Positions 1-12,600 of a stretch of 64,000 bases of DNA are shown here, in pieces. The notes beneath the pieces were generated by a model, which did not search any database, was not told where the DNA came from, and worked only from the letters and a program-made list of their open reading frames with translations. Source of the DNA: Vitis vinifera (taxonomy: Eukaryota; Streptophyta; Magnoliopsida; Vitales; Vitaceae). Every line of letters begins with the position of its first letter. Position 1 is the stretch's first letter. Where the stretch lies: NCBI RefSeq assembly GCF_030704535.1, contig NC_081822.1, forward strand, positions 816,001 through 880,000, in the 5' to 3' direction. The position numbers and the translations under genes are program-made.

Positions 1-1600
1 CATTCATTCATAGTTTCTACTTTGGGATGTTAATGATTTCTTATGATGTCAATAGCTATTTGGAAATAAAATATATCATTAATGATAAAAGTATTTAAAT
101 CCCATTTTTCTCTACATATAAATAAATAATCGAGATCTCATCAATATAAAGTATTTGTACCTTTAATAGAATATTTAAAAATAGTGGGCCATAGTATAAA
201 AACAATAAGTTATTTTAATAGAATATAATATAAAAAAACTAATAAGATATCAAATAATTATACATAAATTTTAAAATGTTAGTTTTGTTCAATTTGTTAT
301 CAATCATGGGACAAAAAATGAAAACCCAAATTGACTAGGTTGGATTTCAAAATCCTCAAATCGAGTCAACATTTTTTATTATTGCAAATAAAATGAATAT
401 GATCGATTTTGATTGATTTATTGCTTTTTTCGAATCTTACTTACGCCCTTATATAAAAGTCTATCTTAAAAGAATACAAGGTGTGATACGGTCATTTTAC
501 AATCATACATTGATATTGGATTACATCTAAACCTAACTTATAAAGGAAATTAAAATGTCAAGTTTAATTTTGTGCTTTTATCGAAATTTTTTATTCAAAG
601 AAGGCGGGTGCATGCACCTATGTTTATTGAAAACCCAAAGCTAGTAATAAATTATAAAATTTAAAATAGTTTTTGCCGTTTTCAATTTTAATATTCAAAT
701 TGAAGTTGTATTTTGAAAATGCAAAATTCTCAATCAATCATCACAAATTATCTTAAATTTAATTTTTTTTTTACGGTCGATATATGTGTATTTTCAACTT
801 TTTAAAACCATAGATGAATTAATATCAAGACTAAGAGTGATAACACACTCCCAAAAACCATGTTTAACATTTAAACACTTCTTTTAGTGTTAGGGAAGCC
901 TTTTTAAAGAAAGGTGTAAATAAAAATATTTTTTTCTTTTTCCTTTTTAATTTTTATTTTCTTAAAAGTTTAATATATGATTTTATTTTTTTCCTTCATA
1001 AATATTATTTTAAGTCTAAAGGTTAATTTATTGAAATAATTTATAATTTAAAAGAAAGTTAACGTAAAATTCATAAAAATATTATCTATTGTGTTATTTA
1101 TAAAAAGTTATTTCATATTTTATAAAAAATTTGCTTTCAAAAATTATAATTTTTCTTTTGATTTTAATTTAATCCAAAAAGAAAAAAAAAGTTGTTAGGG
1201 ATGGAATAATTTATAAATATAACATATTTTGTGATTTTATTTGAAAGGTAATTTATTTTTTATATAAATATTATTTATCATTTTAAGTGTTTATGGGTAG
1301 GTTTTTAAAAATAGGTATGCATTTTGGTCGAAAAAAGTATCTCCATAATTGGGTTTAATTCAATAACCCCCAGAAAAATAAAAAGGGAAAGTCCGGTCGG
1401 ATCGGGTCGACTCCTGAGCTGGACAGAATATATTCCGCCATTCACGAGTTGGTAGTACGAACTACAAAGCAATTTGAAAAAGCCCTTAGAATTTTTTTTT
1501 CCTTTTCTTTTTGCTTTTCAGTGTAAAATTCCTTTGCGGGAAAAAGCAAGCATCTTCCAGATAGAAAAGTTGACCATTTCCAGCCGTTTGTGTAAGAATC
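1..1600. other. Gene-free AT-rich stretch upstream of the PPR gene
   Basis: No open frame of note and no recognisable repeat family on either strand. The DNA is AT-rich with many short A and T runs. Composition becomes more balanced from about 1385 onward, which probably marks the promoter and 5' leader of the PPR gene. A possible leader intron runs from the GTAAGG at 1622 to the TGCAG ending near 1731. Confidence 0.6.
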
Positions 1601-1762
1601 CATCGTGGATGCAATTCTGAGTAAGGTATTCGGTATTCCACTCGAAATAGCTCACTAATTATGTCTTATGTGTTTATGTACCTTTGCTTTCTGTTTTTGT
1701 TTGAATGATGATTGTTATACATGGAGTGCAGATGAGGTGTTTGATGAAATTCCTGTGAGGCA

Positions 1763-3307
1763 ATGGAGCGTTTGTTCTCATCGTTGAGTATATGTACGGT
1801 GCCAGGGACCCGAATTTATTGGGATAAACGGTATGTGAAAGCACAATTCGTTGTGGAGTTTTCAAACAAGAACGAGATAAAGTTGGGGGTGCAATGTAAT
1901 GCTAGGGTTAACCATAGAAAACCAACCAAGAACCTTCCGCATCCACGGCGCGCTAAGCTCCCTCCGGAGCCTGAAATTAGCACATTTTTGAAGGGGGGAA
2001 ATAGCGGGACAGAGCAATCTGAAATGGGTACGGTTTTGGATAAAGAACCTGATGCGAATGATGATGGGTTTCTGGTTGATGGTATTGAAGGAAGAAAAGA
2101 GGGGGAGATAGTTTGGGATTCGGATGAGATTGAAGCAATTTCGTCTCTTTTTATGGGGAGAATCCCTCAAAAGCCTGGGAAATTGAATAGGGAAAGGCCT
2201 CTTCCACTCCCACTTCCCTACAAACTTCGACCTATGGGACTTCCCACAACGAAGAGACATGTGAGAGCTGCTTCTTCAATGCCATATGCTTCCCGGGCAT
2301 CCCTATCTAAGCAAGTTTACAAGAACCCAGATTTCCTCATTAGCATAGCCAGAGAGATAAGAAAGCTTCCTTTGGAAGATGACGTTTCTCCAGTTCTTAA
2401 CAAGTGGGTTAGGTTTCTGCGGAAGGGCTCATTGTCATTGACAATCCGGGAATTGGGTCACATGGGTCTTCCTGAGAGAGCTCTACAGACCTTCTTCTGG
2501 GCTCAGAAACAACCCCAGCTCTTCCCAGATGATCGCATTTTGGCCTCAACAGTTGAGGTCCTGGCAAGGACTCACAAGTTGAAAGTTCCATTCAGTTTGG
2601 AAAAGTTCACCGGTTTGGCTAGCCGGAGTGTAATTGAGGCACTGGCAAGGGGATTCATCAGAAGGGGAAGTTTGAGCCTTGCATGGAAGCTTCTCTTAGT
2701 TGCCAAGGATAGTAAAAGGATGTTGGGACCCAGCATTTATGCAAAGCTAATATTTGAGCTTGGAAAGAACCCCGATAAGCACAGCCTTGTACAGGCATTA
2801 CTAGATGAGCTTGGAGAAAGAGAAGATTTGAAATTAAGCCATCAGGATTGCACAGCAGTCATGAAAGTCTGCATAAGGCTTGGGAAATTCGAAATAGTGG
2901 AAAGTCTTTTTAACTGGTATAAACAATCCGAGAATAGTCCAAGTGTGGTTATGTACACAACTCTAATTCATAGTCGCTATACTGAGAAGAAATACAGGGA
3001 GGCACTGGCTGTCGTTTGGGAAATGGAGGCTTCAGACTGTGTCTTTGATCTTCCAGCTTATCGTGTGGTGATAAAGCTTTTTATTGCTCTGAATGATCTA
3101 TCAAGAACTGGAAGGTATTTTTCGAAACTTAAGGAAGCAGGTTTCTCTCCGACATATGATATATACCGGGACATGTTAAAGATTTACATGGTTTTCCGGA
3201 GGCTGGCAAAGTGTAGGGAGGTCTGCAAGGAGTTAGAGATGTCAGGGTTCAAGTTGGATAAGGGAACCTTGTCACAGTTGTTGCAACTTGAAAAAGAAAA
3301 CAGGTAA
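1763..3307 (+). CDS. Pentatricopeptide repeat (PPR) protein, At2g01860/EMB975-like
   Basis: Single-exon gene for 514 residues. The C-terminal third shows helical-pair PPR repeats of about 35 residues, at roughly 395-429 (VVMYTTLIHSRYTEKKYREA), 430-464 and 465-499 (FSPTYDIYRDMLKIYM). The middle carries the block KLKVPFSLEKFTGLASRSVI and the N-terminal half has the proline-rich RPLPLPLPYKLRPMG. From memory this layout matches the Arabidopsis embryo-lethal PPR protein At2g01860 (EMB975). PPR proteins bind RNA in plastids or mitochondria, and the basic, serine-rich, acid-poor N-terminus fits an organelle transit peptide; plastid is the better guess. The ATG at 1763 is the first in frame. A short upstream ORF (1732-1758, eight codons) ends just before it if the leader is continuous. 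A decayed copy of the 3' end lies at 5.1-5.5 kb. The family is firm; the exact orthologue is from memory. Confidence 0.85.
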   Translation: MERLFSSLSICTVPGTRIYWDKRYVKAQFVVEFSNKNEIKLGVQCNARVNHRKPTKNLPHPRRAKLPPEPEISTFLKGGNSGTEQSEMGTVLDKEPDANDDGFLVDGIEGRKEGEIVWDSDEIEAISSLFMGRIPQKPGKLNRERPLPLPLPYKLRPMGLPTTKRHVRAASSMPYASRASLSKQVYKNPDFLISIAREIRKLPLEDDVSPVLNKWVRFLRKGSLSLTIRELGHMGLPERALQTFFWAQKQPQLFPDDRILASTVEVLARTHKLKVPFSLEKFTGLASRSVIEALARGFIRRGSLSLAWKLLLVAKDSKRMLGPSIYAKLIFELGKNPDKHSLVQALLDELGEREDLKLSHQDCTAVMKVCIRLGKFEIVESLFNWYKQSENSPSVVMYTTLIHSRYTEKKYREALAVVWEMEASDCVFDLPAYRVVIKLFIALNDLSRTGRYFSKLKEAGFSPTYDIYRDMLKIYMVFRRLAKCREVCKELEMSGFKLDKGTLSQLLQLEKENR

Positions 3308-3499
3308 GGTTTTTATGCTTGTTTCCCATGATAATTTTGTGAGGTGGTATTGTCTTTTGTTACATATTTATACTAATTTCTGGGTGTCTGTCTGACTCTG
3401 TACCTAGCAGTTTATGCAAATTCATTATGTTCATATTTTTCCAGCGGTTCACTTTTCAAATTGTATTTATCCTTCCTATGGGTTTCTTCTTTGTGCAAA

Positions 3500-4640
3500 G
3501 ATAAATTGTACATGTGCGTGTAAAATGGTTGGGTTTTTTTCTGAAGTTGTGTGTGTGTGGTGGCTCACACTTAACCTCTGATCTGCAGGTAAGTTCACTC
3601 GTTGATAAGTTTTCAGTACTGATGGTCTTGTCTTTGCACTTCCAATTAGGTGAGTCTTTTGATGATCTACTTCATTTTTTAAGCTTTAAAATTCATGGCT
3701 CCCTTATCCTCTTTTCTTGTTGCAAGAGTTGGGATGAGAGGTTCTTATTGAGTCGCTCTTTTGGCGTCTCTTTTTTAATAGATCTTTTTCTTTACCTATC
3801 AAAAATAAAATAAAAATGAAAGGTTCTTGAAAGGTACTAGGATTTTTTCTCTCTCTTTGATGCTCATCCATGTTTTTCTGAAGTTTGTGTGTTGCTGCAA
3901 AGTAAGTGCATATGATGGTTTACACTTGATCTCTGAACTTCAGGTAAGTTTACTTGTTGACAAGTTTACATTACTGATGCTCTTATCTTTGCACTTCACA
4001 TTTGGGTGAGTCCTCAGGTGATTTACTTCATTTATAATTTTTACTATTCATGGCCCATCATCCCTTTTTCCAGTTCCAAGAGTTAGTATGAGAGGTTCTT
4101 GTTAGGTGCTAGGAGATTTTCTCTCTTTTTGATGCCCATCCATTTTTCAGCGTGGTTATGTTTTTCCTGAAGTTTGTGTGTTGTTGCAAAATAAGAGCAT
4201 ATGATGGCTTACACTTGATCTCTGAACTTCGGGTAAGTTTACTTGTTGACAAGTATACATTACTGATGCTCTTCACGTTACACTTCTTGTTTGGGTGGGT
4301 CTTCATGTGATTTACTTCATGGACCCATAATCCTTTTTTCTTGTTCTGAGAGTTAGTATGAGACGTTCCCTCTCAGGTGCTAGTTGCTACGAGTTTTTCT
4401 GTCTGTTAGATGCTCAACCATGTTATTCCTTTTTCTGAAGTCTGTGTGTTGGTGCCAAGTAAGTGCACATGATGCCTTACACTTGATCTCTGAACTGCAG
4501 GTAAGTTCACTTGTTGACAAATTTACATTACTGATGCACTTGGCTTTGCACTTTCCTTGAGTCATTTCCTCAGTTTCTCAATCACTTCATTATAAATTAA
4601 TCATCCTTTCTTCTTTCTAGAGTTGGCATGAGATGTCTTA
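3500..4640 (+). repeat. Four degenerate tandem repeats downstream of the PPR gene
   Basis: Four head-to-tail units, roughly 3500-3837, 3838-4107, 4108-4379 and 4380-4640. Each carries CTGAAGTTTGTGTG, then a ACACTTGATCTCTGAACTTC-like block, then GGTAAGTTTACTTGTTGACA and TACTGATGCTCTT, and ends near GCTAG before a T-rich stretch. The same core recurs at about 3571, 3924, 4211 and 4468. Each unit contains an AG|GTAAGTT that looks like a splice donor. The small ORFs in this area only read through repeat units and are not genes. Confidence 0.85.
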
Positions 4641-5079
4641 TTAGTTGCTAGAAATTCTTCTTTATTCCTTTTTCTTTCTGAAGCATGACCATTTTGTTCC
4701 ATAATTCATAATAATTTCACATTTCCCAGAGTAAGAGGAAACATAATTTGAGTTGAAAAATTTGGAGTTGTACTTTGATGTTTGGATCATTGGAGTTACA
4801 TATGTCCTCTTTGTGGTCTTGAGAATCAAACTCAAATTTTTGAAGTTTGGTTGACCGAAGTTTACATTTTACTAGTCATGGAGGGCACACATCTGTAGCC
4901 CCCTATTTCATTCTTGTTAGACAGATGAGCAGGTAACCCTGTGAATGAACATTGCCAAATCGATTATGGACTCATTTAGATGCTTCTAAAGCACACAATT
5001 CTATTTAGAAGATGGTCAACTTATTCAACTTCTGTGGTATGGCCAAAATACCCAATGGGAAATGGACATGGTACAGCCA

Positions 5080-5510
5080 GGTTGACAGTGTTCTACAAAT
5101 AATTTGTGGGCATATTTAGGCCATGGTTATGTACACTATGTTACATAGCCATTATTCAGAGAAGAAAATGGGAGCATTGGCTATGGTTTTGGGATTGGAG
5201 GCTTCAGATATCTCATCCAAGATTTTACTTTCTTTTTGTAACCTCTCAAGGACTTATAAAAGAAATGATCTCTCAAGGACCATAAAGTAAAATTTGAGAC
5301 TTGAGGGGGGAGGTTTCTTTGAAATATACTACTTAACAGGACTTGACCAATATTTGAATGGTCTCTGGGAGGCTAGCAAAGTGGGGAAGGTATGTGAGAA
5401 GCTTGAGAGAGTAGGGTTCAAGATTGTAAGGTTTAAGTTGGATAAGCGAATGACTTCATGGTTGTTGCAACTTGAAAGTGAAACCAGGTCAAGCTTATAA
5501 GCTTGTTTCG
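5080..5510 (+). pseudogene. Decayed partial copy of the upstream PPR gene 3' end
   Basis: About 5125-5215 is clearly related to about 2949-3040 of the intact gene (TTATGTACAC..., then CAGAGAAGAAAATGGGAGCATTGGC). About 5350-5490 is related to about 3185-3302; the shared peptide tail reads KLDKRMTSWLLQLESE here against KLDKGTLSQLLQLEKE in the gene. Even the sequence after the stop (GCTTGTTT) is shared. The segment between has rearranged and the frame is broken. The copy lacks everything upstream of the last PPR repeats, so it is a truncated local duplicate separated from its parent by the four tandem repeats. It is not expected to code. Confidence 0.8.
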
Positions 5511-5770
5511 ATAAGAATTATTTGAAGTAATTATGAACCATTTTTTTCCCTTAATGTGATGCATTCATACTTTCATAGATCAAAGATACTGGGCTGTCAT
5601 CAACCTTAATAAATTCAAATCTTAATCCAAAGACAATGCCAATTGTCTTTCCAAAATGTATTTGAGGTATCTACCGTCACTGTTGTGATAGATAGATGGA
5701 TGGATGTAATCCTATAAATGGTCAGACAACTCTCTTATTTAGGAACTGATTGCTGGTTCATTATTTTCAT

Positions 5771-7377
5771 CTACTTCATCTTCTCAATACAATAATTCAC
5801 AGTTTTCTCCGCCCATATTTCCTTCTCAAGACAGGTCTCATAAAAAGTTACTTCTCCAGTTGCTGTTACTGTTAATGCAGCTGTGCTTCTGGTTCCAAAA
5901 TGCCCCTATACATTGGAAATAGAGGAGGTTAATGATATGAATAAGTAGAATACTAAAACAAGTAACATCAATGTTTGTGAGTTCTTTTGAAGAGAGACTG
6001 CAAAACCACTAAGATATACCATTTTTGTCTCTGTGTCAGTGAAAATGGAACTTTGATCACACTCCCAGTCAAGAGCACAAATGTGAGGCAACATACTCTC
6101 GTCAGCTTTAACTTTATCTCTCATTAGTTTCTCAATCATCTCTTTTATAGGAATGTCACTTTCACCATATTTGCCTAGAAGTTCCTTGAATTTTCCTCTC
6201 AATCTCTGGACCTACAAGGGAAGAGGCAATTTAATACTTTGTTTAGTTATATTCATATACCAGTGAAGGTTGACCTGAAAGAAATAAAGAATTCAGTGTA
6301 AAAGCAGCCACGGCTCTACAGCTGTTGCCATATTTGTTATTGATGTTGCATTAATGATTTATTTTCTAATTATCGTTATTTATTTATTTATTTTGCTAAT
6401 ATTGTCTCGAAACTAAAGTTTGCCATCAAATCTTATCAGATGAAGGAGCATCGTAAATCTTTCTAACCTTATGCCATGGGATGCCAAGCTTTGCATTTGA
6501 CAGCACATGAATCCCTGGAGAAATCTCTTGAATGGTAGGGGGCTCACCTTCTGGCCTGTTGGAGACATACACCATGGTTTTGGAAGCAATATCAGCTACA
6601 ATCAGGTTAAACCCATTATACTCATCACCTTCCTTTGTTATTTCTTCTGCGTATTCATGGGGACTCTTTCTGCTCTGCTACCATATAAGAAGAACGATAC
6701 AAGTAAAAAACCACTAGAAGTTATTGAAAAAATAGAAAAAAGCACCAATTACCCATGACCTGTGAAGAATCACGAGGAAAACTGGCTAAACTATTTTTTC
6801 TAGGAAATCAAGTACTAATGCAGATCCTGTTTACCATTTGGTAGCGAAAATACTTCTGGGTAAAGAAAGAGTGTGTTATATTTCCTCCTGTGAATGAGTA
6901 TTTTTGCTGATATTTCTTACATTGTATAAGATTATTTAGCATGATCCTGATTCTATAAAAGCTGATATGGCAACCTGTTTACAAAACAACACATTGAAAT
7001 TATAACCTCGAGGAATTTTACAGGGAGTTCTCCACGGCTAAAAGGCCGAAGCCGGGGACGAAGCTCTAACACATTTGTGAGAAAGGCAACCCTCCCTTGC
7101 CTTGAACACGCCAACCATGTCCCTCCTGCAACTTCATCCCTCCCTCCCAATATATCACAGCCTTCCCACCATGCTAATGGCTTTGTGGGCCTCAAGAACA
7201 CAACATGAAACACACTTGAAAATCATTAAAACCCAAAAGAACAATACAAAACAAAAACTAAGGGGCATGGCTAACAATGAAAAATCAGACTTACCTGTTG
7301 TGATACTCATCTCTGTTGAGCAAGAGAAGAAGAGGGTAGAGTGGGTGAGATTGCCAAACAAAGGCTGCTATGCACAT
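5771..7377 (-). CDS. TANGO2/NRDE-family protein, five exons
   Basis: Exons on the minus strand: 7377-7295, 7190-7007, 6674-6468, 6211-6020 and 5905-5771, giving 801 bp (266 residues); all junctions keep frame with GT-AG introns. The protein opens MCIAAFVWQSHPLYP and has the NRDE motif at residues 21-24, then PTKPLAWWEG, ILGGRDEVAGGTWLACSRQG, VAFLTNVLE, RGELPVKFLE, YNGFNLIVADI, VYVSNRPEGEPPTIQEI, GIHVLSNAKLG, and YGTRSTAAL-like FGTRSTAALTV near the C-terminus. These are hallmarks of the Transport-and-Golgi-organisation-2 family. Animal TANGO2 is linked to secretory, mitochondrial and lipid/heme homeostasis; the plant role is poorly defined. Cys2 is invariant in this fold and could act as an N-terminal nucleophile (inference). 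Length is normal for plant members (about 265-270). No defect seen. Confidence 0.9.
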
Positions 7378-9680
7378 GGTTGCAACTATGGAATCTGGTT
7401 GTAGTGTAGGAAGGTGCAGATTCTTAAAGCAGATTGTTATAGGGGGAAAAAGGTGATAATTACTTAAGGTTCAGACATTATATATGGGGAATTTTATTTG
7501 GATCCGATATTGTTCAAATGGGCCTCACCCATTTTTTAAATCAAAGAAAGCATGTAAAATTGCCTTTTTGCCCTTTTCTTCAACTTTCATGGAAATGAAT
7601 GACGAGAAGAAAAAGAAATGGGAAAAGAGGAAGGAGGGGAAGGATTAGGATTTACGAGTGTAAAGATGGAAGTCAAAACAGAGGGTAAAAGGGTTATTTT
7701 ATTGAGTGCAGAAACGGGTCCAAATAGAAGAGAAGTCTTCCCAGCTCGTGTTTCCTGTGGGTTTTAGAAAAAGAAAAACTACCGGCAAAACAAGACATAA
7801 CATAGTGGTAATTGGCGTAGAAGGTCTTCAAGACGGGTATAAGAAACTAGCAACACATATCCATTCAATCCCATCCATATCCAATTTCCTTTATGTCCAC
7901 GCACACACACAATCCCATCACACATATCCATTCAATCCCATCCATATCCAATTTCCTTATATAGATTATTTTGTTTTTATATCATGTATTGTTGTAGCAT
8001 CTTGGTAGTTGTTGGGCTTGTGGGCAATAATGGAATTGCCCTGCATACAATTTATAGCTAATATCTATATGACCTGCAAATAATGCCTCAGCTCCTCATC
8101 TAACTTCTAAGAGAAAATTTGAAACACTAGGGAATACGGGGAGAGATAAAGTGCTGGTTGTTTTATATTAGAGTATTAATTTGAAATTTAATATCAATAT
8201 GCTATTCACATTGAACCAGGCTCTGCTAAAAATTAAATTCCCATGACAACACACACTGTGAACCGTGACCTGTCAACAACTTCGAGTTTGGGACCAAAAT
8301 AGCCCTTGTGTCAAGACAAATATCTTCTTTAGTCATTCTTTCAAACTTACGTTTAAAGTGGTTCTTTTGCAGTCACTTGATGGTCAGTTAAGAGCCATGT
8401 TATTTAATTTTTTTTTTTAATTAGGTATCCATGTGGACAAAGGTTAAGAAAACCAATATATAATTTCATCATGCATTATATAATGCTTTTATGGAGAATA
8501 GGTTAAGAAAATTTTATTTAAAATTAAGTTAATGTTGGGTAATTATTTTTAAAAACAGTTTTTAAAAATTGTTCTTTAATGTTTTGTAAAACAAAAATCT
8601 GTTTGATAACCTCAAATATTTTTAATTTGTTTTTAATATTTTTAAATATATTTTAAAAATCATTTTTATATTCAATATTTTATTTTTAACCATTCCATAT
8701 GCTTGTATAATTGTTTTATAAAATAGCCATTAAGAGACAAGTGAAAGTAACAAAAAAAAATAACTAAATGATGTTTTTGGAAAATAACATATTTTCTATT
8801 CTTAATAACAAAAAACAGAACAAAGTTTCTTATTGTCTTTTGTTTTTGTTTTTTTTTTTTTAAATTTTGAATAACATAAAATTATTTTCAAAAATAGTTA
8901 TTAAACAGATCTTGAGTTCTTAAACAATAATGAAAATAATAGTAGGTAAATGTTCTCAAAATTGGCTTGTAAATTATTTTTAAATTGTAGTTTTGAGTGC
9001 TATCATGGTCAAACCAATGTTGTTGATACTCAAATTAATGAAAAATATATTTTAGATTTATTAGTGTTTCTAATTTTTTTAATATTCAAAATCAATTCTT
9101 TTAATAAAAATTTTCAATATTACAAATATTAAAAGTGTTTAATAAAATTATTATAAAAGGATTCTTAGAAATAGATATAAAAAAAAATGCAAATGGTACA
9201 TTCTATATTTTTAGAAAATATAAAAATTTTGTTTTATTAATCCAACCAGGTTTAATAATCACTTAAAATCACCGTCAAAAAAGGACAAAAATATCTTTAG
9301 TTATTATCGAAAACCACAACTAGAAGCAAAAGGGGGAAGAAGGAAGACGAGAAATATCGGACAACCAGGGAGTAACCGAGTACTTGAGTCCAGTCCAAAC
9401 CTTTTGGGCTTTTGAATTAGACTAAACGTAGCATAATCAAGCCCGGGCCAATTTAAACAAGCCCAGATTTTCATTTACTCTCCCACGCGTTTTCTCAACA
9501 GCCAAACAAAAGTCAGATTACCGACGATGGCGTAAGCATCCAAACTTGGTCACGTGTCACACCCACCCAATCCACGTGACCCTTTGGTACGTGCGAACCA
9601 CATGTGAAACCCAATCCCAAAATTAATAAAAAAATAAAAATAATTAGCCCCTGTTTGGAGAGAAAGAAAGAGGAGTCAGA
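7378..9680. other. Divergent intergenic region between TANGO2-like and bromodomain genes
   Basis: A 2.3-kb spacer shared by two genes transcribed away from each other. About 7440-8400 is moderately balanced and holds a 44-bp direct repeat (separate entry). About 8400-9300 is very AT-rich with long T runs and looks like decayed transposon DNA, although I could not define ends. About 9300-9680 is richer in GC, with a CACGTG at 9572, and is the likely core promoter of the bromodomain gene. No credible coding frame. Confidence 0.5.
7851..7963 (+). repeat. Two-copy 44-bp direct repeat
   Basis: The block CACATATCCATTCAATCCCA plus TCCATATCCAATTTCCTT occurs at about 7853 and again at about 7920, separated by a CACACACAC stretch. 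The copies are almost identical, so the duplication is recent. Confidence 0.85.
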
Positions 9681-12600
9681 ATGGGAAAAGTAGCGGAGAT
9701 GAAGAAGAAGAAGAAAGGACGCCCCTCTCTCTTAGATCTCCAAAAACGCAGTCTCATAGAACAAGAGCAACAGCCACAAAACCCTAACTTGAAAAACCCT
9801 AATTTTCCTAATCCAAATCCTAACTCAACACGTCGATCCACTCGCCGGAGCGCCAAAGTCGACGAAATTTTGCCGGCGCCAGACTGGATTGAAGGCGTCG
9901 GAGACGACGATGACGAGCGCAAAGAGAAGAAGCTTAAGCTCCTTCGCCGCTTGTCTCCGAATCATACGCAAAATCCTGGATCTTTGCCGAATTCCGTGTC
10001 TTTGCACTCGGTTTCGTACGCTTCAAATTCGAATGCGGATGTTGAGAATCCCGAGGCGTCTCTCAAGAAGCGGAAGATCAATGCCGTTGGTGACGGATCT
10101 GGCCACACCACTGCCGAAAAGGTGAACAATATCTATATATTTTACTTAAAAATTTACAGATCTTTATTCGTTTCCCTTTTTTGCCTAGAAAAATTAAAGC
10201 AAATTATTTTTATTATTTTTATTTTTTATTTTTTGTTCTTTTAGACTCGTTTTTATTTAAATTATTTGGGATTTCGCGCGGTTTTTTTGATGTTTCTGTG
10301 GTGTCGTTGGATCGGAACTCGGAAATTAGTGCATGTGTTTGTTTGACTGGTCAAGTTTTGGATATTTATTTATTTTCCTTTTGAATTCTGTTCAAGTTTA
10401 AATTTCTTTTTTTTTTTTTTTTTTTTTTTGTGATTCGAATTTTCCACTACTATTTTATTACTGTTTCTATTCAATCAGACCTTTTTCTCTGCTATAATAA
10501 ACTCTCGTATCATATCTGAAAAAGTTTAAATTTGTCTTTTCTTTAATATATTGTAAGCTTTTTTTTTTTTCTTTCTTTCTCGCCTGTGTGTACTTGGTCT
10601 GTCCCTGTTTAATTATCTTCTTCTTCTTGTGACCATTTACTGTAACCTTCTCACCGACTCTTTAATTATCCTGGAAAATATCTCCAATTTTCTATTATTT
10701 TAACCACTGGTTTTGGATTAATTTTGCAGGAAGAAAAGGTTGCGAAAGCGACTGATACTCCACAAGGTTCCCAATCAATTTTAGTTGTTGCTCAAAAAGC
10801 ATGTGTTGGAAATTTTCATTCATTAGTTTAATTATTAATGCCATTTATTTGTGGACAGGGTCGAGGTTGGAATCCGGCCCCACGACACCTTTGCCAGACA
10901 AAAAGTTGTTGGTGTTCATTCTTGATAGACTTCAAAAGTGCGCGTTTTAAGATACTTGTTTTTCCTTTTTTTTTTTTTCCTTGTATTTTCCCATTTGGGA
11001 TTTGATTTTTGATTTGTTCTTCTAATCGCTGTGTAGAAAAGACACCCATGGTGTGTTCTTGGAGCCAGTGGATCCGGAAGAGGTGCTCTTTTTGTGCAAT
11101 GTCTCATTTATTTGGGATAATTAATACTCATTTTTTATTTGGTACTGAATTTATTATTATTATACAGCTTCCCGATTACCATGACATCATAGAGCATCCC
11201 ATGGATTTTGGAACTGTGAGGAAGAAACTAGATGGGGGACTTTATTCCAACTTGGAACAATTTGAGGTTGGTTTTCTGAATTGTAGCCTGCATTTTGGAT
11301 TTATATAGTTTTGCTTCTGTCAGCATGTTTCAGTTATGTCTATTAAAATGGATGTGGTGTTGCTTATTTTGCATTTAAATTCATGATGGGCCCTATGTTT
11401 TTTACTTTGGTTGTGGATATGACTGAAGACCCTACACTTTCTGTTAGGCTGTTATCCACCTCCAGCTTCATTCTTTTAAGTAACTTGATAGATTTTGTTG
11501 AGTGTATGTTGTTAACTCTCTCCAGGGTGTCTTGTTACATAAGTTTTTGTTGCCCTAAAATGTGTCAAAGTTATTTTTGGAACAAATAACAGTTGAGGAA
11601 AACAAGAATGTTGGAAATACTGAATGGTATTTCATTCATGTGTGCTTCTTGAAACTAAAAGCCAGGGGAAAAAATTAAGTAGATGAGAAAGAAGACAGAT
11701 ACATGGCTTTTTATGGCTAATTATTTATGATCATTTGGGTCTTAACTTAATTCCTAACTTCCCCTGGGTTCAATGGTTTTTTCTCCATTAGTGTTATCTG
11801 TGCCTGAGTTACATTTCATTTTGAAAAAAGAAAAGAACAAGCAAAAGTGCCATATCTGTAATCCATGCTAAAGCTATACTTTCTTTATAAAGAAAAGTGA
11901 AGTGCAAAAAGAGTACCATAAGTTTGATGGATGCTAATGCTGGATTTAAATTGCAGCTCATTTCTTTAGATTATGCTTTTAATTATTCTGATGAGGCATT
12001 TGATGAGTGCTTCAATCTCAATAAGAGACTTCTACTGGAAGCTTCACTTTCTTTGTTTATTTTCTGTGTTACTAAAGTAGTATTTCTTTATTAACTACAA
12101 TGACAAAAAAATGGAAAACTTTTTTCCTGAACTGTGCTTCAATGATCTTAAAGCTGTCAATACATATTGGGGAAATTTGACATTCTTGGATTTACATTGA
12201 ACATGACCTGAATGCCGCCGATATAGTCTTTTGTTTCTAGCCTGCTAGTGTGGAGGAACATTGTTTCTCTTTATTTAAGTAATTGTGCAATTGTAGAAAT
12301 GAATGCAATCATTTAATACTATTTGCTAATTTTTGCTTACTGTTGAGAAACATGTAATAAAATTACTGTAGTTGGATAAGAAACTAATGCATCAGTAAGG
12401 GGCTGGGGGTAGCAACATTAGAGGGTAAGAGAGAAGAAAGTTTTCTGAGATGGTTTGTTAACTAGCAACCAGGACCAATACACACCCACCAGATAGAAGT
12501 GTTCTGACTCAAGTTGACAATGCTAATGCAAATTAAGGTGGTGATGAAAGACATTATGGCTTTCACCTATCAAAAAAAATGAAAGACATTATGGCTTTCA

